Source of the DNA: Aldrovandia affinis
Lineage: Eukaryota > Chordata > Actinopteri > Notacanthiformes > Halosauridae
NCBI GenBank assembly: GCA_029706075.1
Contig: JAINUG010000086.1
Coordinates: forward strand, 372,001 to 436,000
DNA: 64,000 nucleotides
Direction of reading: 5' to 3'
Both the position numbers and the translations under genes were made by a program. A model generated the notes under the pieces. It did not search any database and was not told where the DNA came from. It saw nothing but the letters and a program-made list of their open reading frames with translations. Positions 32,803 through 43,700 of this stretch are shown one piece after another; the first letter of the stretch is position 1; each line of letters opens with the position of its first letter.

Positions 32803-32960
32803 CATGGTTAAGTAAATATGACAATAAAAAGTTGGTAAGAAATGTAAGAAGAAACAGAAATGGAAGCGAAAAGACTACTGCTGTTTTTAAGCAAATCACA
32901 GAGGTAGTGCAATTCTTACATTTCTTACCAACTTTTTAATGTTATATTTACTTAACCATG
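32803..32960. repeat. 48-bp inverted repeat made of SINE-D tails
   Basis: Arm 32803-32850 and arm 32913-32960 are reverse complements with 2 mismatches in 48, separated by 62 bp. The right arm is the 3' part of the minus-strand SINE at 32913-33085; the left arm is the same segment inverted. The transcript would fold into a long hairpin. Confidence 0.85.
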
Positions 32961-33085
32961 ACATTCAGTTCAGTTTAGAAGCACTTGCCAAGTAGTAGAA
33001 CAGCAATGCCTCACTTGGGATTTGAACCTGCAACCTTCCAACTTGCAAGCTTATTTATCTGTTAAGTTGCATTGTCACCGACATC
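32913..33085 (-). repeat. tRNA-derived SINE, family D (UnaSINE2-like)
   Basis: Minus strand: GACAATGCAACTTAACAG, GGTTGCAGGTTCAAATCCC (box B), AGTGAGGCATTGCTGTTCTA, CTTGGCAAGTGCTTCTAAAC, GTAAATATAACATTAAAAAG. This is the block order of the SINE in which a tRNA head is followed by GGCACTGCTGTTGTACCCTT and TATAAATGGATAAC-type sequence. Confidence 0.68.
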
Positions 33086-33334
33086 GATTTGCTGCTAGCA
33101 CCCTGAGACAGTTTGGGTGAACTATTTCCTCTTTCGACTTTCTTTTCAGCTGGTGATGGGTAGATTATTAATGTGTGTTCAGATCTGGGGCTGGACTTCT
33201 GCTGCACTTTCAATTGCTCCAAAAAGCTCCCAATTGTATGAATGGGCAGCTGTGTGTGGTGAAAAGTGCACTGGTCATCTAGCTTCCCTCCTCACCCTCT
33301 CTTCAAATAGCATTGCTATTTCTTTGTACAGTAC

Positions 33335-33525
33335 AGGTCTCCTTACATTTTTACTCACAGTTTACATTGAAAATCCTTTTATACAGCAGGGTTGTTAATT
33401 AATCAATTCAGGTTAAAGTAACTGCCTTGTTGCCTTGTACAACAATAGCATAATTCCTCACCTGGGACATGAAACCTGCAGCCTTCTGGTTTCAACCCCG
33501 CCCCCCACACACACACTATAGCTTC
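33335..33525 (-). repeat. tRNA-derived SINE, family D, second copy
   Basis: Minus strand: GAAACCAGAAGGCTGCAGGT, CCCAGGTGAGGAATTATGCT, TTGTTGTACAAGGCAACAAG, CTTTAACCTGAATTGATT, CCTGCTGTATAAAAGGATTT and AATGTAAACTGTG. Diverged from the copy at 32913-33085 but in the same order. Confidence 0.65.
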
Positions 33526-36500
33526 CGGTTCTTTCAAACGGGAGTCTGTTAGGCGATTAAGTTATGTAATTAATCAAATAACAATGCATTCCGATGAAGG
33601 GGGCTTAATGTGGCTGTTGGTCATGGCACTGGCAGGTCATGATCTGAGTCTCCACTTCCCTGCACATTTGAACAAGCCCCAACGGTTCTATCGGCAGAGG
33701 TCCAGGGAAATCAAGGTTCAAACAGGTTCAAGACTCGGTAGGTCTCTCACGGATATACACCCTCAGCCAAACACATTTTAATTTATGAATCGTTAGTGTT
33801 TGGGTGTAAAAAAAATTAAATAAAGATGTGACGAAGGAGAATTGTAGGATTTGAGAAAAGAATAAAAAATCCTACATACATATACTAGTAAATGTCCCTG
33901 TAGTCCACGAGGACATTCAGTGTTTAATGGCCTGTCTCTCCCTGTAGTTCCCTGTAGTTGCAACAGACGCTTGGGTTACATTTGACACTGAATGTCCTGT
34001 CCTCTAAACTCAGAACACACCCTCCTCAGACTATGCTGCTCCATTAACGCTGATTGCTTGGGCTGTGAAAGGCATCTATCTGACAAAGCTGCGTTTTATG
34101 CGACCTGACAGGCAACCGCATCATCTGTAGCACACCCTCTTCCCTCTTACATTGCTGCCTGATAACTCCAGTATTTCAGCTTTTTTTTAAATATATCTAG
34201 GCAGGGGTGATAAAATCTTTGCACAGAGGTTACCAAAAAATGTATAATAATCTAGCTGATTAATGTTATGCTGATCCCCCAAAATAAACAGCCATTTGGT
34301 GAACTTTGGAAACTCTGCCAGAACTGGCAACCCACAGCCGCTTTTGTCATGTGGAAGGAGAAGGAAGATAATTGGCTCTTCGGGAACACACTAATCCACT
34401 TATTTTCCGCTGCGTACCCCTTAAGCTTGTCGGATACCCTGCGATTGGGAGGGCTTGATCCCTTGCCTTGGTCGGGTGACAGGCTCTGGGGGTCTGGAGG
34501 CACAGCCTCCTTCTTGCCCACACCAGATGGCCACCGCGTTAGGCGCTCTCAGCAGTTAAAGGGCAGAGCGAATCGGTTCCTATTTCGCCTCCTCCGCCCA
34601 CAAATGGCCGCTCCTGCCCCTGTCAATGAGGTTAATTGTGTGTGTTTAACAAAAATGGTGGAAACAGGTGCTTGGATCCCTGCTGTGGGGACAATGCCTA
34701 TTTTCAGTCCCCCTTCTAAACAGGTTGGCATGTCAGGCTTCAGTGCATCGCCATGTACTTGTACTTCTATTGCATGCAAGTTTGACCAGCAAGGAAAAAT
34801 GGATTTAGCCGTACCCGGACACTTTTGATCTGAGTATTAAAAATTGGAACTGTGCTTTGTTTCTCTCAGAACTGTTTTTCTGACAAAGTGTCCCACTGGC
34901 TTTGCTTTTGTGATCATCGTCTGTACAGTTTCACATTCAGAGCAGATTTTTTGGTCTGTGGAATTTGCTAACTGTGATCCTTTTGGCCTTTTGTAAAAAA
35001 GAATGACAATAAAATTGTCTTTTTTTAACCATAATTGCATTTAGGTATAATTGCATCTAGCTATCGTTAATCAGCAAAATGGAACGGTGGTTAATCCATA
35101 AAAACAAAGACACAACAGATATCGAGATTGACAACAGTCACCCTGATGCAATTCATGAAATGAATTTTAAAAAGCCATATACCCAGAGCGATCCAAGGCT
35201 TTACTGATTCCTTTCAGATCAACCTTTTTATGTGAAAATACTTTTTCTGCACTGACGTACATAAACAACAAATACTGATCACCAATACTTTCTTCTTCAA
35301 AAATATGAATCACACAATCTTTCACTTCAATCCAAAACTCCACCATATATTTGTGTGCACTATACTACTGGAGAAACCTAACAATGGCCCTGACGTATGC
35401 TATGTTCTAAAACTTAACACTTGCGACTTGACAGGATGAATTGCAAAAGACACCATCAGCCGCCATCAGCTGACTTGCGACGACCAGAGATGGGGTAATT
35501 TACATTGCTGCAACTTTTCTCTGCAACGTTCTAAAACGGTCTCGTCTCGTTGCGAATCTTTGTTGTAAACTGGCCTTAAGGGGTTGAATGGACCTAGACC
35601 AAGCCAGGTTGCACCCCACACCATGACAGAGCCACCAGCCTCAAGTTTTTTATTTATCTTGTCAGTTACCTGTATATAGCAAAGATTTTGAATCTTTTGT
35701 TAATTTGTTTGACAAGTACATTGTATATTCCTAGCTGATAGTTTTTGGTTCCCAGAACATTCCCTGAAAGATTATTTTTAATTGAGAAGGAACATTGTAG
35801 GAATGGACAAAGAATGTTATACAGGTTTGTTAAACAGTTAAAAAAAATAATGTATTTTTGTATGGTCATAGATTTTCATTTTATCAGAAAATTTGATTAA
35901 CAATGTTTAACAAATATGGAATTTCAATACATTCAGAACATTCTGAAAATGTTACTGACATGTACCTTCCACAATGTTTTTTTCCACAACTAAATGATAA
36001 TCATCAAGGGATGTCAGCAGTTAGAGAATGGACAGACAGATGTCAGTTCTCTATTAGTGTTCATTCCTTGCCAGAGAAATAACACCACTTTACACCGAGA
36101 AACATAATAAATTGTTGAGAGGTTCCTTCAGCCACTGAACCAGGCAATGAACCGCAGTTCTATAGGCACTGCTTGGCTGTAGCCATTTCCTGAATTTTCC
36201 TGCAATAGTTTGTGTTACAAACAGGCAGATTAATTATTATCCCCAGGGGCCCTCTCTATCTGCAGGTACCAGAGAAATCCCCTGTAATCTCACATATAGA
36301 ATGGAGTGAATCAGCCAAGTCATTTTCAGACAATCCAAAGTGCATTGGCAGACATCTGAAGTGGCCCTGTAGCATCAGCAATTCTCCTGGATTCTCTTCG
36401 CCCATCAGGATGGCCTTAAGTGATTTTTCCTCCCAGAAAGGAATGGAAAATAATTACAAAATGTTTCACCAAAATTATGACAACCGCAGGATTCAATGGC

Positions 36501-37423
36501 AAATGTATATAATAAATGTATTAAAACACAGATTGTTCTGTAATAAAATAGTTTAATAAATATTTCTGTCATTAATAGTTTAATAAAATTTGGAATTTAT
36601 ATTTTTTTAGAGCTGGGGTGGAATTTGTGTGCTACTGCCCAAGGCAAAATTACGTATTTTTCACTGTGTGTTGCATGCATTTTATTATGTTTGAGATCAC
36701 TGGAAAATGGTATTTCTCATTACTGACTTTGTACCCAAATCCTCAATGGAATATAATGTATTTCCATGATGATAAGTGTTCATGATGAAATGTGATAAAT
36801 GAACAAAAATTACAAATAAAATAAATATGTATTGCCTGTGTCTAAGGTTAGGAATAAAGTTTTGATCCTAGTATCAAAACCTCATCAAAATCAGCCGTGC
36901 AATCAGTCGTGCAATCAAAACCATTTTGCCTGTTACCTGTTATTGGACTATGGCATGAGAACATATTTCATGTATACCACCAAAATATATGTAAAACCTG
37001 ACAAAGATATCTGTTATACTTTTAGATGGTTAGCTGGTTGTTCACAAATACACAAGACTGATCATTCATGATTTATTTAAATTCAATACCCCAAATAGAC
37101 ACAGGTAGATTATTATTATTACTATTATTATTGTTATTATTAGTTGTAGTAGAAGTAGTAGTTCTTAATTTATCAGATGATGCAGAGCGACATTAAATAT
37201 ATACTGTATCAATGTCAATATGTCAATTGGTTCAGTAGCACTTGCATTCTGCCCAAGGCTTCCATAATGGTGTTTAAAAGGCATATAAACTCAGAACTCG
37301 ATAGCACAAAGCCACTGAGACATATGAGGCACTGACAGCTACATTAATCTAGCAATCATGTGTCGTATCAAAAGCTTACTCTTGGTTGTATTATGAATAA
37401 CACTTCAGATATATATTTTGAAC

Positions 37424-37428
<5 letters not shown>
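33526..37428. other. 3.9 kb without a recognised gene
   Basis: Mostly AT-rich, low-repeat DNA. It includes the open frame 34268-34828 described separately, a possible Tc1 crumb at 35600-35640 (CACCCCACACCATGACAGAG, CCACCAGCCTC) and an ATT/TTA and TAG trinucleotide patch at 37110-37165. Its low transposon load suggests older or constrained sequence. Confidence 0.4.
34268..34828 (+). other. 186-codon open frame of unknown standing
   Basis: ATG at 34268, stop after 34828. The translation starts MLIPQNKQPFGELWKLCQNW and is rich in P, S, G and L with several cysteines near the end (CTCTSIACKF). I recognise no domain, signal peptide, splice sites or poly(A) signal that support a gene. GC content rises here relative to neighbours, which lengthens chance frames. 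A conserved non-coding element is as likely as a protein. Confidence 0.2.

Positions 37429-37429
<1 letters not shown>

Positions 37430-37455
<26 letters not shown>
37430..37455. repeat. (TA)n microsatellite, left of LTR element
   Basis: About 13 TA units immediately before the 5' LTR. It is the presumed insertion site together with the TA tract at 40707-40742. Confidence 0.92.
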
Positions 37456-38022
37456 TGTGGCAGCCCAAGGGGCTGCACAAGGAAATGGCTGCCTGGCCTA
37501 CAACACATGGGAGCCAGGAAACACTACATTTCCCAGCAGGCCACAGTCACACCTGAACGGAGTCAAGCAAATGGGACTAACGAACAGCTGAAAGCCATGT
37601 GGAGGCCTACTTAAAGGGCTGATTCCAATCACACTTTGAAAGGAGTAGGAAAGTGTTTGTGAGTGTGTTGGAACCGTGAAGTCGATTGACTAGCTGGGAT
37701 TTAGAGAGGGATTTGGAAAGAGTGTTTTTATTTTTTATTGTTTGTGTATGAAATTGGATTGTTTGAGGACCCCCCTTTGGATTGACTATGGACTGGATTA
37801 CGGAATAGACCTGGATTACGGAACTGGATTTTGGACATTGACAACGAGTAGGATTTCGGACTTTGTGTGTTCGTATTCCCCTGAAGACCCCACCCTTTGT
37901 TTTGTGTTTGTCGAGATTAGTTTAATAAATTATCATTTTGTTTATATTACGGCCTCCTCTGTGTTCTTGAACTTGCCTATGCCCTCTGCAAGGTCCGTGT
38001 GTGTCCCCCTGGGGACACCACA
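37456..38022 (+). repeat. 5' LTR
   Basis: 567 bp. A TTTAATAAA signal lies at about 37919-37928, followed by TATATTACGGCCTCCTCTG. Ends with GGGGACACCACA. Family also seen as the solo LTR at 32092-32650. Confidence 0.9.
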
Positions 38023-38034
38023 TTATGGTGAAGA

Positions 38035-39438
38035 ATGCGGGCAGAGGGCATCACTTACAGGCAAGAGGAGGTAGTGCAGCAGGATTTGTTTTGGGGATTT
38101 TTGAAAGGAAAAGGCACGCTGATGGAAGGTGACTGGACAGTAGGCCCAGCCATGGAGACTTGGAACAAGGAGCAGGCCCAATTGGCACAAAGTGGAGCCC
38201 CGTGGTGTATATGCTGTATGGAGTATGGCCACCAACCCAGTGAGTGTTCCATGAGGGAAGAAGTGGGCTGGAAAGACCCAAAGGAAGGAAAGGTCAAAGA
38301 GAAGAATGGCCACCCCTGCTCTGTGGTGCCCCCTAGGGAAAAGAGGAAAAGGATCCCAGGTAGGCCACAAAAGCAGCATATAAATGAGGCAGATAAATTT
38401 GCTGTTTTGGAGACGGAGTTGGGAGAGGTGCAAGATGTAATAAAGGGCCAAGATGAAGTGATTCAGAAACTGGAGAAGTGTTGTCGGGACCAGAGGGAGG
38501 ACCTGGTGAAGAACCAGAGACGGGCGGCCATGGTGGAGGACCGATGGCGAGTCACCCTCTGGGAGGTCCAACAGCTAAAAGATGCCCAGACTGAGCTGTA
38601 CCGGCTGAAGGTGGAGTTGGGGACCTCGGAGGAGCGCCACCTGCTGGCAGTGGGGAAACTGCTGGAGGAGCACAGCAACTCCCTGAGAGTGCTGGGAATC
38701 ATGGCTGGGGAGCTGGAAAAGGAGAAGGCATCCCTTGGCAATGAAGTGAGGCGGATAGAGGCCCACAACCTGGCGCTGGAAGAAAAGGTGAGAAACCTAT
38801 CCAAGAAATTGAAGGAAAAGAACCGACAGTGTCTGGACATCCAGGAGTCCCAAGACCAGGCTAAAGAGGAATATGCCAGGGCCTTGGGGGATGTACAGAC
38901 CAGATTCGAGCAGAAGGAGGCGGAGCTAAGGAGAGCAACAGAGAACCATGCGTCCGAGGCGGAGCAACTCCAGAGCCAAGTGGAGCAAGAGCGTGAGGGA
39001 AGGCGGGAGCTACAGGCACAGTTGGAGCAGGTGAAGACCCTTGCTTTACAAAAAGAAGAAAAGATTTTTGCATTGCAGGAAATTCACCAAACTACCTCTG
39101 CAGCACTCCTGATTGAACAGAGGAAAAATGAAGAGCTCCCGGTTCTGAAAGACCAACTGCGTGCCTTAACCAGGAGGCTGGACCAAAAAGAAGCCCAGCA
39201 GCTGGCCACGGAGAACTATTTTTGTGAGACCTTAAAAATCCAAACCGAAACTCTGATTGATCTACAGGATCAACTGGAAAGGGTGAGTGAGGAATTGGAA
39301 GTTGTGACCCGTATGCCCGCTGTGAAAGATTTTAGTACCCAGGTGGAAATCTCGCAGCCAGTGGAGCTGACAGGAGATGATGACCAGATGGGGGAATCGA
39401 AGATGGTCCTCAGTCCCACTCAGCTGGCCAGACCTTGA
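38035..39438 (+). CDS. zinc-knuckle plus coiled-coil protein of the LTR element
   Basis: A 467-codon frame that starts 13 bases after the 5' LTR. Residues 58-71 form a CCHC knuckle (C58, C61, H66, C71; CICCMEYGHQPSEC), as found in nucleic-acid-binding Gag proteins. A basic stretch (EKRKRIPGRPQKQ, about residues 101-113) follows. From about residue 120 to 430 the sequence is a charged E/Q/L/K heptad-type coiled coil with many leucines, and the last 40 residues are acidic and polar. Similarity searches would tend to hit myosin, golgin or trichohyalin tails by composition. Placement between LTRs argues for an element-encoded, possibly Gag-like, assembly protein. The function is inferred from layout only. 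Confidence 0.6.
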   Translation: MRAEGITYRQEEVVQQDLFWGFLKGKGTLMEGDWTVGPAMETWNKEQAQLAQSGAPWCICCMEYGHQPSECSMREEVGWKDPKEGKVKEKNGHPCSVVPPREKRKRIPGRPQKQHINEADKFAVLETELGEVQDVIKGQDEVIQKLEKCCRDQREDLVKNQRRAAMVEDRWRVTLWEVQQLKDAQTELYRLKVELGTSEERHLLAVGKLLEEHSNSLRVLGIMAGELEKEKASLGNEVRRIEAHNLALEEKVRNLSKKLKEKNRQCLDIQESQDQAKEEYARALGDVQTRFEQKEAELRRATENHASEAEQLQSQVEQEREGRRELQAQLEQVKTLALQKEEKIFALQEIHQTTSAALLIEQRKNEELPVLKDQLRALTRRLDQKEAQQLATENYFCETLKIQTETLIDLQDQLERVSEELEVVTRMPAVKDFSTQVEISQPVELTGDDDQMGESKMVLSPTQLARP

Positions 39439-39928
39439 AAGTGAACTGGAGGAACAGCAGTTTGCGGAGGATGAGCTATGGTGGGACGATGGCATGGAGG
39501 AAAGCCTCTTGACGATGGCTGAGGCCAGGTGGAACACCCAACCCTCTCCTAAAGTGGTGAGTTCATTGCTTCCATTAAAGGGGAAAAGTCAGATAAGAGT
39601 AAGGGAGTTTAAAAGGACTCACCTGAAGAAAAATCAGAAACAAAATAGGCTGACTTGTAAAGGAAAGGACCGCGGGAAGCGTCTGTGGAAAGGAAATGCA
39701 AATGTGAAAAAGAAAGTGAAGAATAAATCTAACAGTCTTTCAAAGAGAATGTTTTCCCTGGTTGCTGAGCCTGACCACCTGGAAGAGGGGTGGAAGGGGC
39801 CTAGCAGAGGACCACAGAGTGAGAAGCTGCATCAAGTTCGCTGGAGGAGCCATGGAGGATTGGTGAAGACCAGAGCAGGAGCAGTGACCATTCCATCCTT
39901 GGAGCCCAGAGCAAGTACACACATATGA
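39377..39928 (+). CDS. second, basic ORF of the LTR element
   Basis: A 183-codon frame lying after and partly over the end of the long ORF. Its start is acidic (ESELEEQQFAEDELWWDDGM). The middle is strongly basic with many KGK, KKN and KKKVKNK clusters, compatible with nucleic-acid binding or nuclear localisation. No known domain is recognised. Whether it is made as a separate protein is unknown. It could simply be a remnant of coding sequence in this non-autonomous element. Confidence 0.35.
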   Translation: MMTRWGNRRWSSVPLSWPDLESELEEQQFAEDELWWDDGMEESLLTMAEARWNTQPSPKVVSSLLPLKGKSQIRVREFKRTHLKKNQKQNRLTCKGKDRGKRLWKGNANVKKKVKNKSNSLSKRMFSLVAEPDHLEEGWKGPSRGPQSEKLHQVRWRSHGGLVKTRAGAVTIPSLEPRASTHI

Positions 39929-40119
39929 CCACTTGAAGGTGGTCAAGGTGAGCAACTTGCATCACCCACTAATGTCTGCCAGATGTTTTTTCAGGCAAAT
40001 GGAGACTATGGAATCCGGACGTTTGACCCAGGGGGGACACTTCCTGAGGGGACCTGGAGATGGTGACCCTCCTGTTGGACGCTGGACATAGGCCGCTCAG
40101 CCCTCCCAAGGTCAGAGCT

Positions 40120-40130
40120 GAGGAGGAGGG
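40120..40130 (+). other. polypurine tract of the LTR element
   Basis: GAGGAGGAGGG two bases before the 3' LTR, the expected position for plus-strand primer. Confidence 0.7.
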
Positions 40131-40132
40131 TG

Positions 40133-40706
40133 TGTGGCAGCCCAAGGAAATTGCTGCCTGGCCTACAACACATGGGAGCCCTACACCAAACACTACATTT
40201 CCCAGCAGGCCACAGTCACACCTGAACAGAGTCAAGCAAATGGGACTAACGAACAGCTGAAGGCCATGTGGAGGCCTATTTAAAGGGCTGATTCCAATCA
40301 CACTTTGAAAGGAGTAGGAAAGTGTTTGTGAGTGTGTTGGAAAGTAGAGAACCGTGAAGTCAATTGACTAGCCGGGATTTAGAGAGGGATTTTGGAAAGA
40401 GTGTTTTTGTTTTAATTGTTTGTGTATGAAATTGGATTGTTTGAGGACCCCCCTTTGGATTGACTACGGATTGGATTACGGAATAGACCTGGATTACGGA
40501 ACTGGATTTTGGACATTGACAACGAGTAGGATTTCGGACTTTGTGTGTTTGTATTCCCCTGAAGACCCCACCCTTTGTTTTGTGTTTGTCGAGATTAGTT
40601 TAATAAATTATCATTTTGTTTATATTACTGCCTCCTCTGTGTTCTTGAACTTGCCTACGCCCTCTGCAAGGTCTGTGTGTGTCGCCCAACCCCTGGGGAC
40701 ACCACA
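40133..40706 (+). repeat. 3' LTR
   Basis: 574 bp, counterpart of 37456-38022. Carries the TTTAATAAA signal at about 40599-40608. It is followed by ATAT and a TATGTA/TA tract. Confidence 0.9.
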
Positions 40707-40742
40707 ATATGTATGTATGTGTATATATATATATATATATAT
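40707..40742. repeat. (TATG)n/(TA)n tract, right of LTR element
   Basis: ATATGTATGTATGTG then about 11 TA units; the other half of the presumed TA-rich target. Confidence 0.88.
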
Positions 40743-43700
40743 ACTACATTATACATATGGCTATAATGTAAACAAACCTACTGTACTTATTTGAAACAAG
40801 TCTTTTATTACCATACATTATTTTTTTTGTCCCCCATCTCTCTGCTGTGGATTAAAGTATTGCTTATACAAAAGGATGTTTGGAATGAATGCATATTGAA
40901 TTGAAAGGATGGTTAATTGGTTTTGCACTTGAGCAAACTTTTGACTTAATTAACAATTGCAGTGATACTGTGTCAAGCATTCCTGCTAAGGTTCATAAGG
41001 CACTAACCATGTCATGAAATTAAATCCTCCTACCCTAAGATAAATTGGGCTATGGGAGAAACATCCAATAGGTACTTAAGTCAATCCAACTTCATTCTCC
41101 AGGTGGAGGTTGTTGTTTTTAGGAATGTGGTTTCGGCTTAAATTTGCTTAGTGGTTCACAGGGCCCATTCTCATTTGTTTACTGTTAAAACTAACATACT
41201 TAAATTTGGTCCATATGCAAAGTCAATTCATATTAGTGCTCTTGTCCTGAGGAGCTATAAGATAGTTTTGGAGACCAAATTAGTACTCTGATTCAAAAGT
41301 ATCCTTTTGTGGTTCACTGGACTAAAGTCATACATTTCTTTTAGAGGACCGAACAACCACCTTTTCAACCCAAACCTGGCCAAACTGAAGCTGGGGATAC
41401 ATTACTGACTGCCCATTCAAGACAGCAGTGACCTTGTGGGGAGGTGAGGCAAGACTGTGACCAAATGACGACCACAATAAACTGAATTATGGATGATGTC
41501 TTTCAAAGAGACATAGGAGGCCAGAGGAAGACGTAAGGTCCCTATACAAGTGGTACTTCGGGCTGGAGACCGCAAACTAAAAATGCGGAAACTGGAAAGG
41601 AAATTCTAACTTTACCAAAAAATGCATTTTCTGCTTTTTCTTTAACGGGCTCCTCAATGATTTCATAAATTATGAAATAAAGGACTTCGTCTTTATTTTG
41701 TTCACTGTTGGCAATGTTTAAGAACTGTAGGGATCTTGTAACAAGGAAGGGGGAAGGGGGACAAGACAAATTCTACATCCATTAACCAAGAGAAATGAAC
41801 CCTATGTCTGTTAATCAAGTTCAATAAGGCATCAATTAACTAAAGCAATGCTGTGTTATACAATCCATTGCTTCTCAGCTGGTGTGCTGATCTAGGTGCA
41901 CCGGTTCCTCATCCTCAGGCTGGGCTTGAAAGACTGGGACCTTCTCATTTCCGTTAAGATATTGTAATCTGGCCTTTGGTTAGTAAAATGTAATTTCAAT
42001 TCTGGCTCTTGTCTTTACAATAGCTGCAATGAAATATGCCTGGGGCCCTGTTGCACGTTTTGGGTAAGGCATCATAAAGAAGGGTCTACAAGCATAGCCC
42101 CAGTCTCCAATCAAGAGTCCATCATAATAAACTATGAGACATACAGATCTCTGATCCCAGATGTTAGATCCCTACATAAAATAACCATTTAAGATACGAT
42201 TTATGACTAATAATAATGGCCAAGCCACTTCGCTTCAATGTTGCTAATGAGGCAGGTGGAGTTCATCTGAGAACGATTGAGGTCAGGTCATGGATGATGA
42301 AAAGTGTTATCAAATGCCTGGTGACCCCATACTACCAAACACTGGCATTGTATGATTGCATGTCATGAATATGTTTGCTAATTTGCATCAATTCCTGAAT
42401 TGTAATGTGTATGTTAATGTGAGTGTTATTGTCATATTTACCTGCAGATTAATGCACAAAATCCACCTCATTTTGTCCTGAAGGTGCCTTGACTGGAATC
42501 TGACTGCAGTCCACCAATGACGTTGTTAAGCTCTGCGTAAAAATGCACTTAATAAATGATAACGATGGAATTACCTATTCATTAAATTGCCAGTTAGTGC
42601 GTATAACCTTTTAAATGACATTTGACTGTATAAATGCCCTCTTTGATGGCCCTTTACCCTCACATGGCCCATAAATATGATGAACACATTAAGAAATCTC
42701 TTAAGTGGAGAAATGTGCCATTTAAAAAAATTGCAACCCTATGCACAGGGTCTGTGTCACTGTCAAAACACAGCTACGCCGGGTGGCATGGGCAATGTAC
42801 AATTCAGCATTCCCCTTTAAGTGAGTCATTGTGTAATGCATGGTTGTGATAGGTGAATGAGGTATCATGAAACCTAAAATGGTTGGAGCTACTGTATGCT
42901 ACCTATAACTCACAGTTTTGAACCAAAAAATGTGCTTTGTTGTGAAAAGCAAAACTTTTTGATTGGTTCAAACAAGTGATTTACAACTAATTGTAGCCCC
43001 ACTCATTTTTGTTGTCATGGTACCTCATTCTCCCATCATACCATTCCAGCCATGCTAATGAGAGAAATCTTAATAATAATTTGGACATGAGCAGTTCATG
43101 GTTGATTCACCTGGATACCCTCTCTCTAAAGGTTGTAATATATGCACTTTCAGACAGCCAAGCCTTAATGTGAGAGATGCCTCATAACTCAAAGTTGCTC
43201 CATCACTTTCCAGCGACTTCTGTCACTGTGTAATTACTGCACCACAGAGGAAGCACACAACGAGACTGATTAGAGAGACAGCCACAGAAGCAGCCAGCCA
43301 AACCTTAATTTTGTGCTAATTAAGGTTCCATTTGGCCCTGAAACCATGGTAAATCATCCATTTAAATTCTTAGGAACTGTTAGGACAGTCTTGCCTAAAA
43401 TAATGCATTTGTTGAATCAATACCAGATGTTCTATCTGTATTACCCAAAAGAGTTCATTAGCATGGTCATCTTCTGTTCTCTTTTCTTAATTGACATCCA
43501 TATCAAAAGAGTTTACTGCACCTGCCTGGGCTCTGTCTTGGTCACCGCCTGATGCTATTGTATTTATAACCTACAGAGAATTTGTATTTAGGAAGAAGGA
43601 ATGCCAGTTTAAACTACAATGCTTTTCCAGGAGGGAAACTAGGAATATGTGAGACATCGAAACCATTCAGTTCATACAGAAAAATGCTGTATAATTCAAG

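Larger units (their letters stand above)
37456..40706 (+). mobile_element. compact LTR retrotransposon-like element without pol
   Basis: Two direct LTRs (37456-38022 and 40133-40706) start TGTGGCAGCCC and end GACACCACA. They are about 97% alike by eye apart from a few short length differences, so the insertion is fairly young. ATAT flanks both sides (37452-37455, 40707-40710). A TGG-starting possible primer-binding site follows the 5' LTR (38026), though the tRNA is not recognised. A purine tract GAGGAGGAGGG (40120-40130) precedes the 3' LTR. The 2.1-kb interior holds one long ORF and a smaller downstream one, and has no protease, RT, RNase H or integrase. It therefore looks whole as a non-autonomous (LARD-like) element that needs a partner for copying. 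Superfamily is unresolved; a 4-bp duplication would fit several. Confidence 0.85.

Noticed and set aside
38026-38043. Assignment of a specific tRNA primer to the LTR element
   Set aside because: TGG at the right place is suggestive, but the following bases match no tRNA 3' end that I can recall.
38023-38571. Minus-strand ORFs under the LTR element's coding region
   Set aside because: Opposite-strand shadows of the coiled-coil ORF; no domain.
38035-39438. Long coiled-coil ORF as a host myosin-, golgin- or tropomyosin-like gene
   Set aside because: It lies between two matching LTRs with a purine tract, has no introns, and carries a zinc knuckle; coiled-coil similarity by composition is not evidence of homology.
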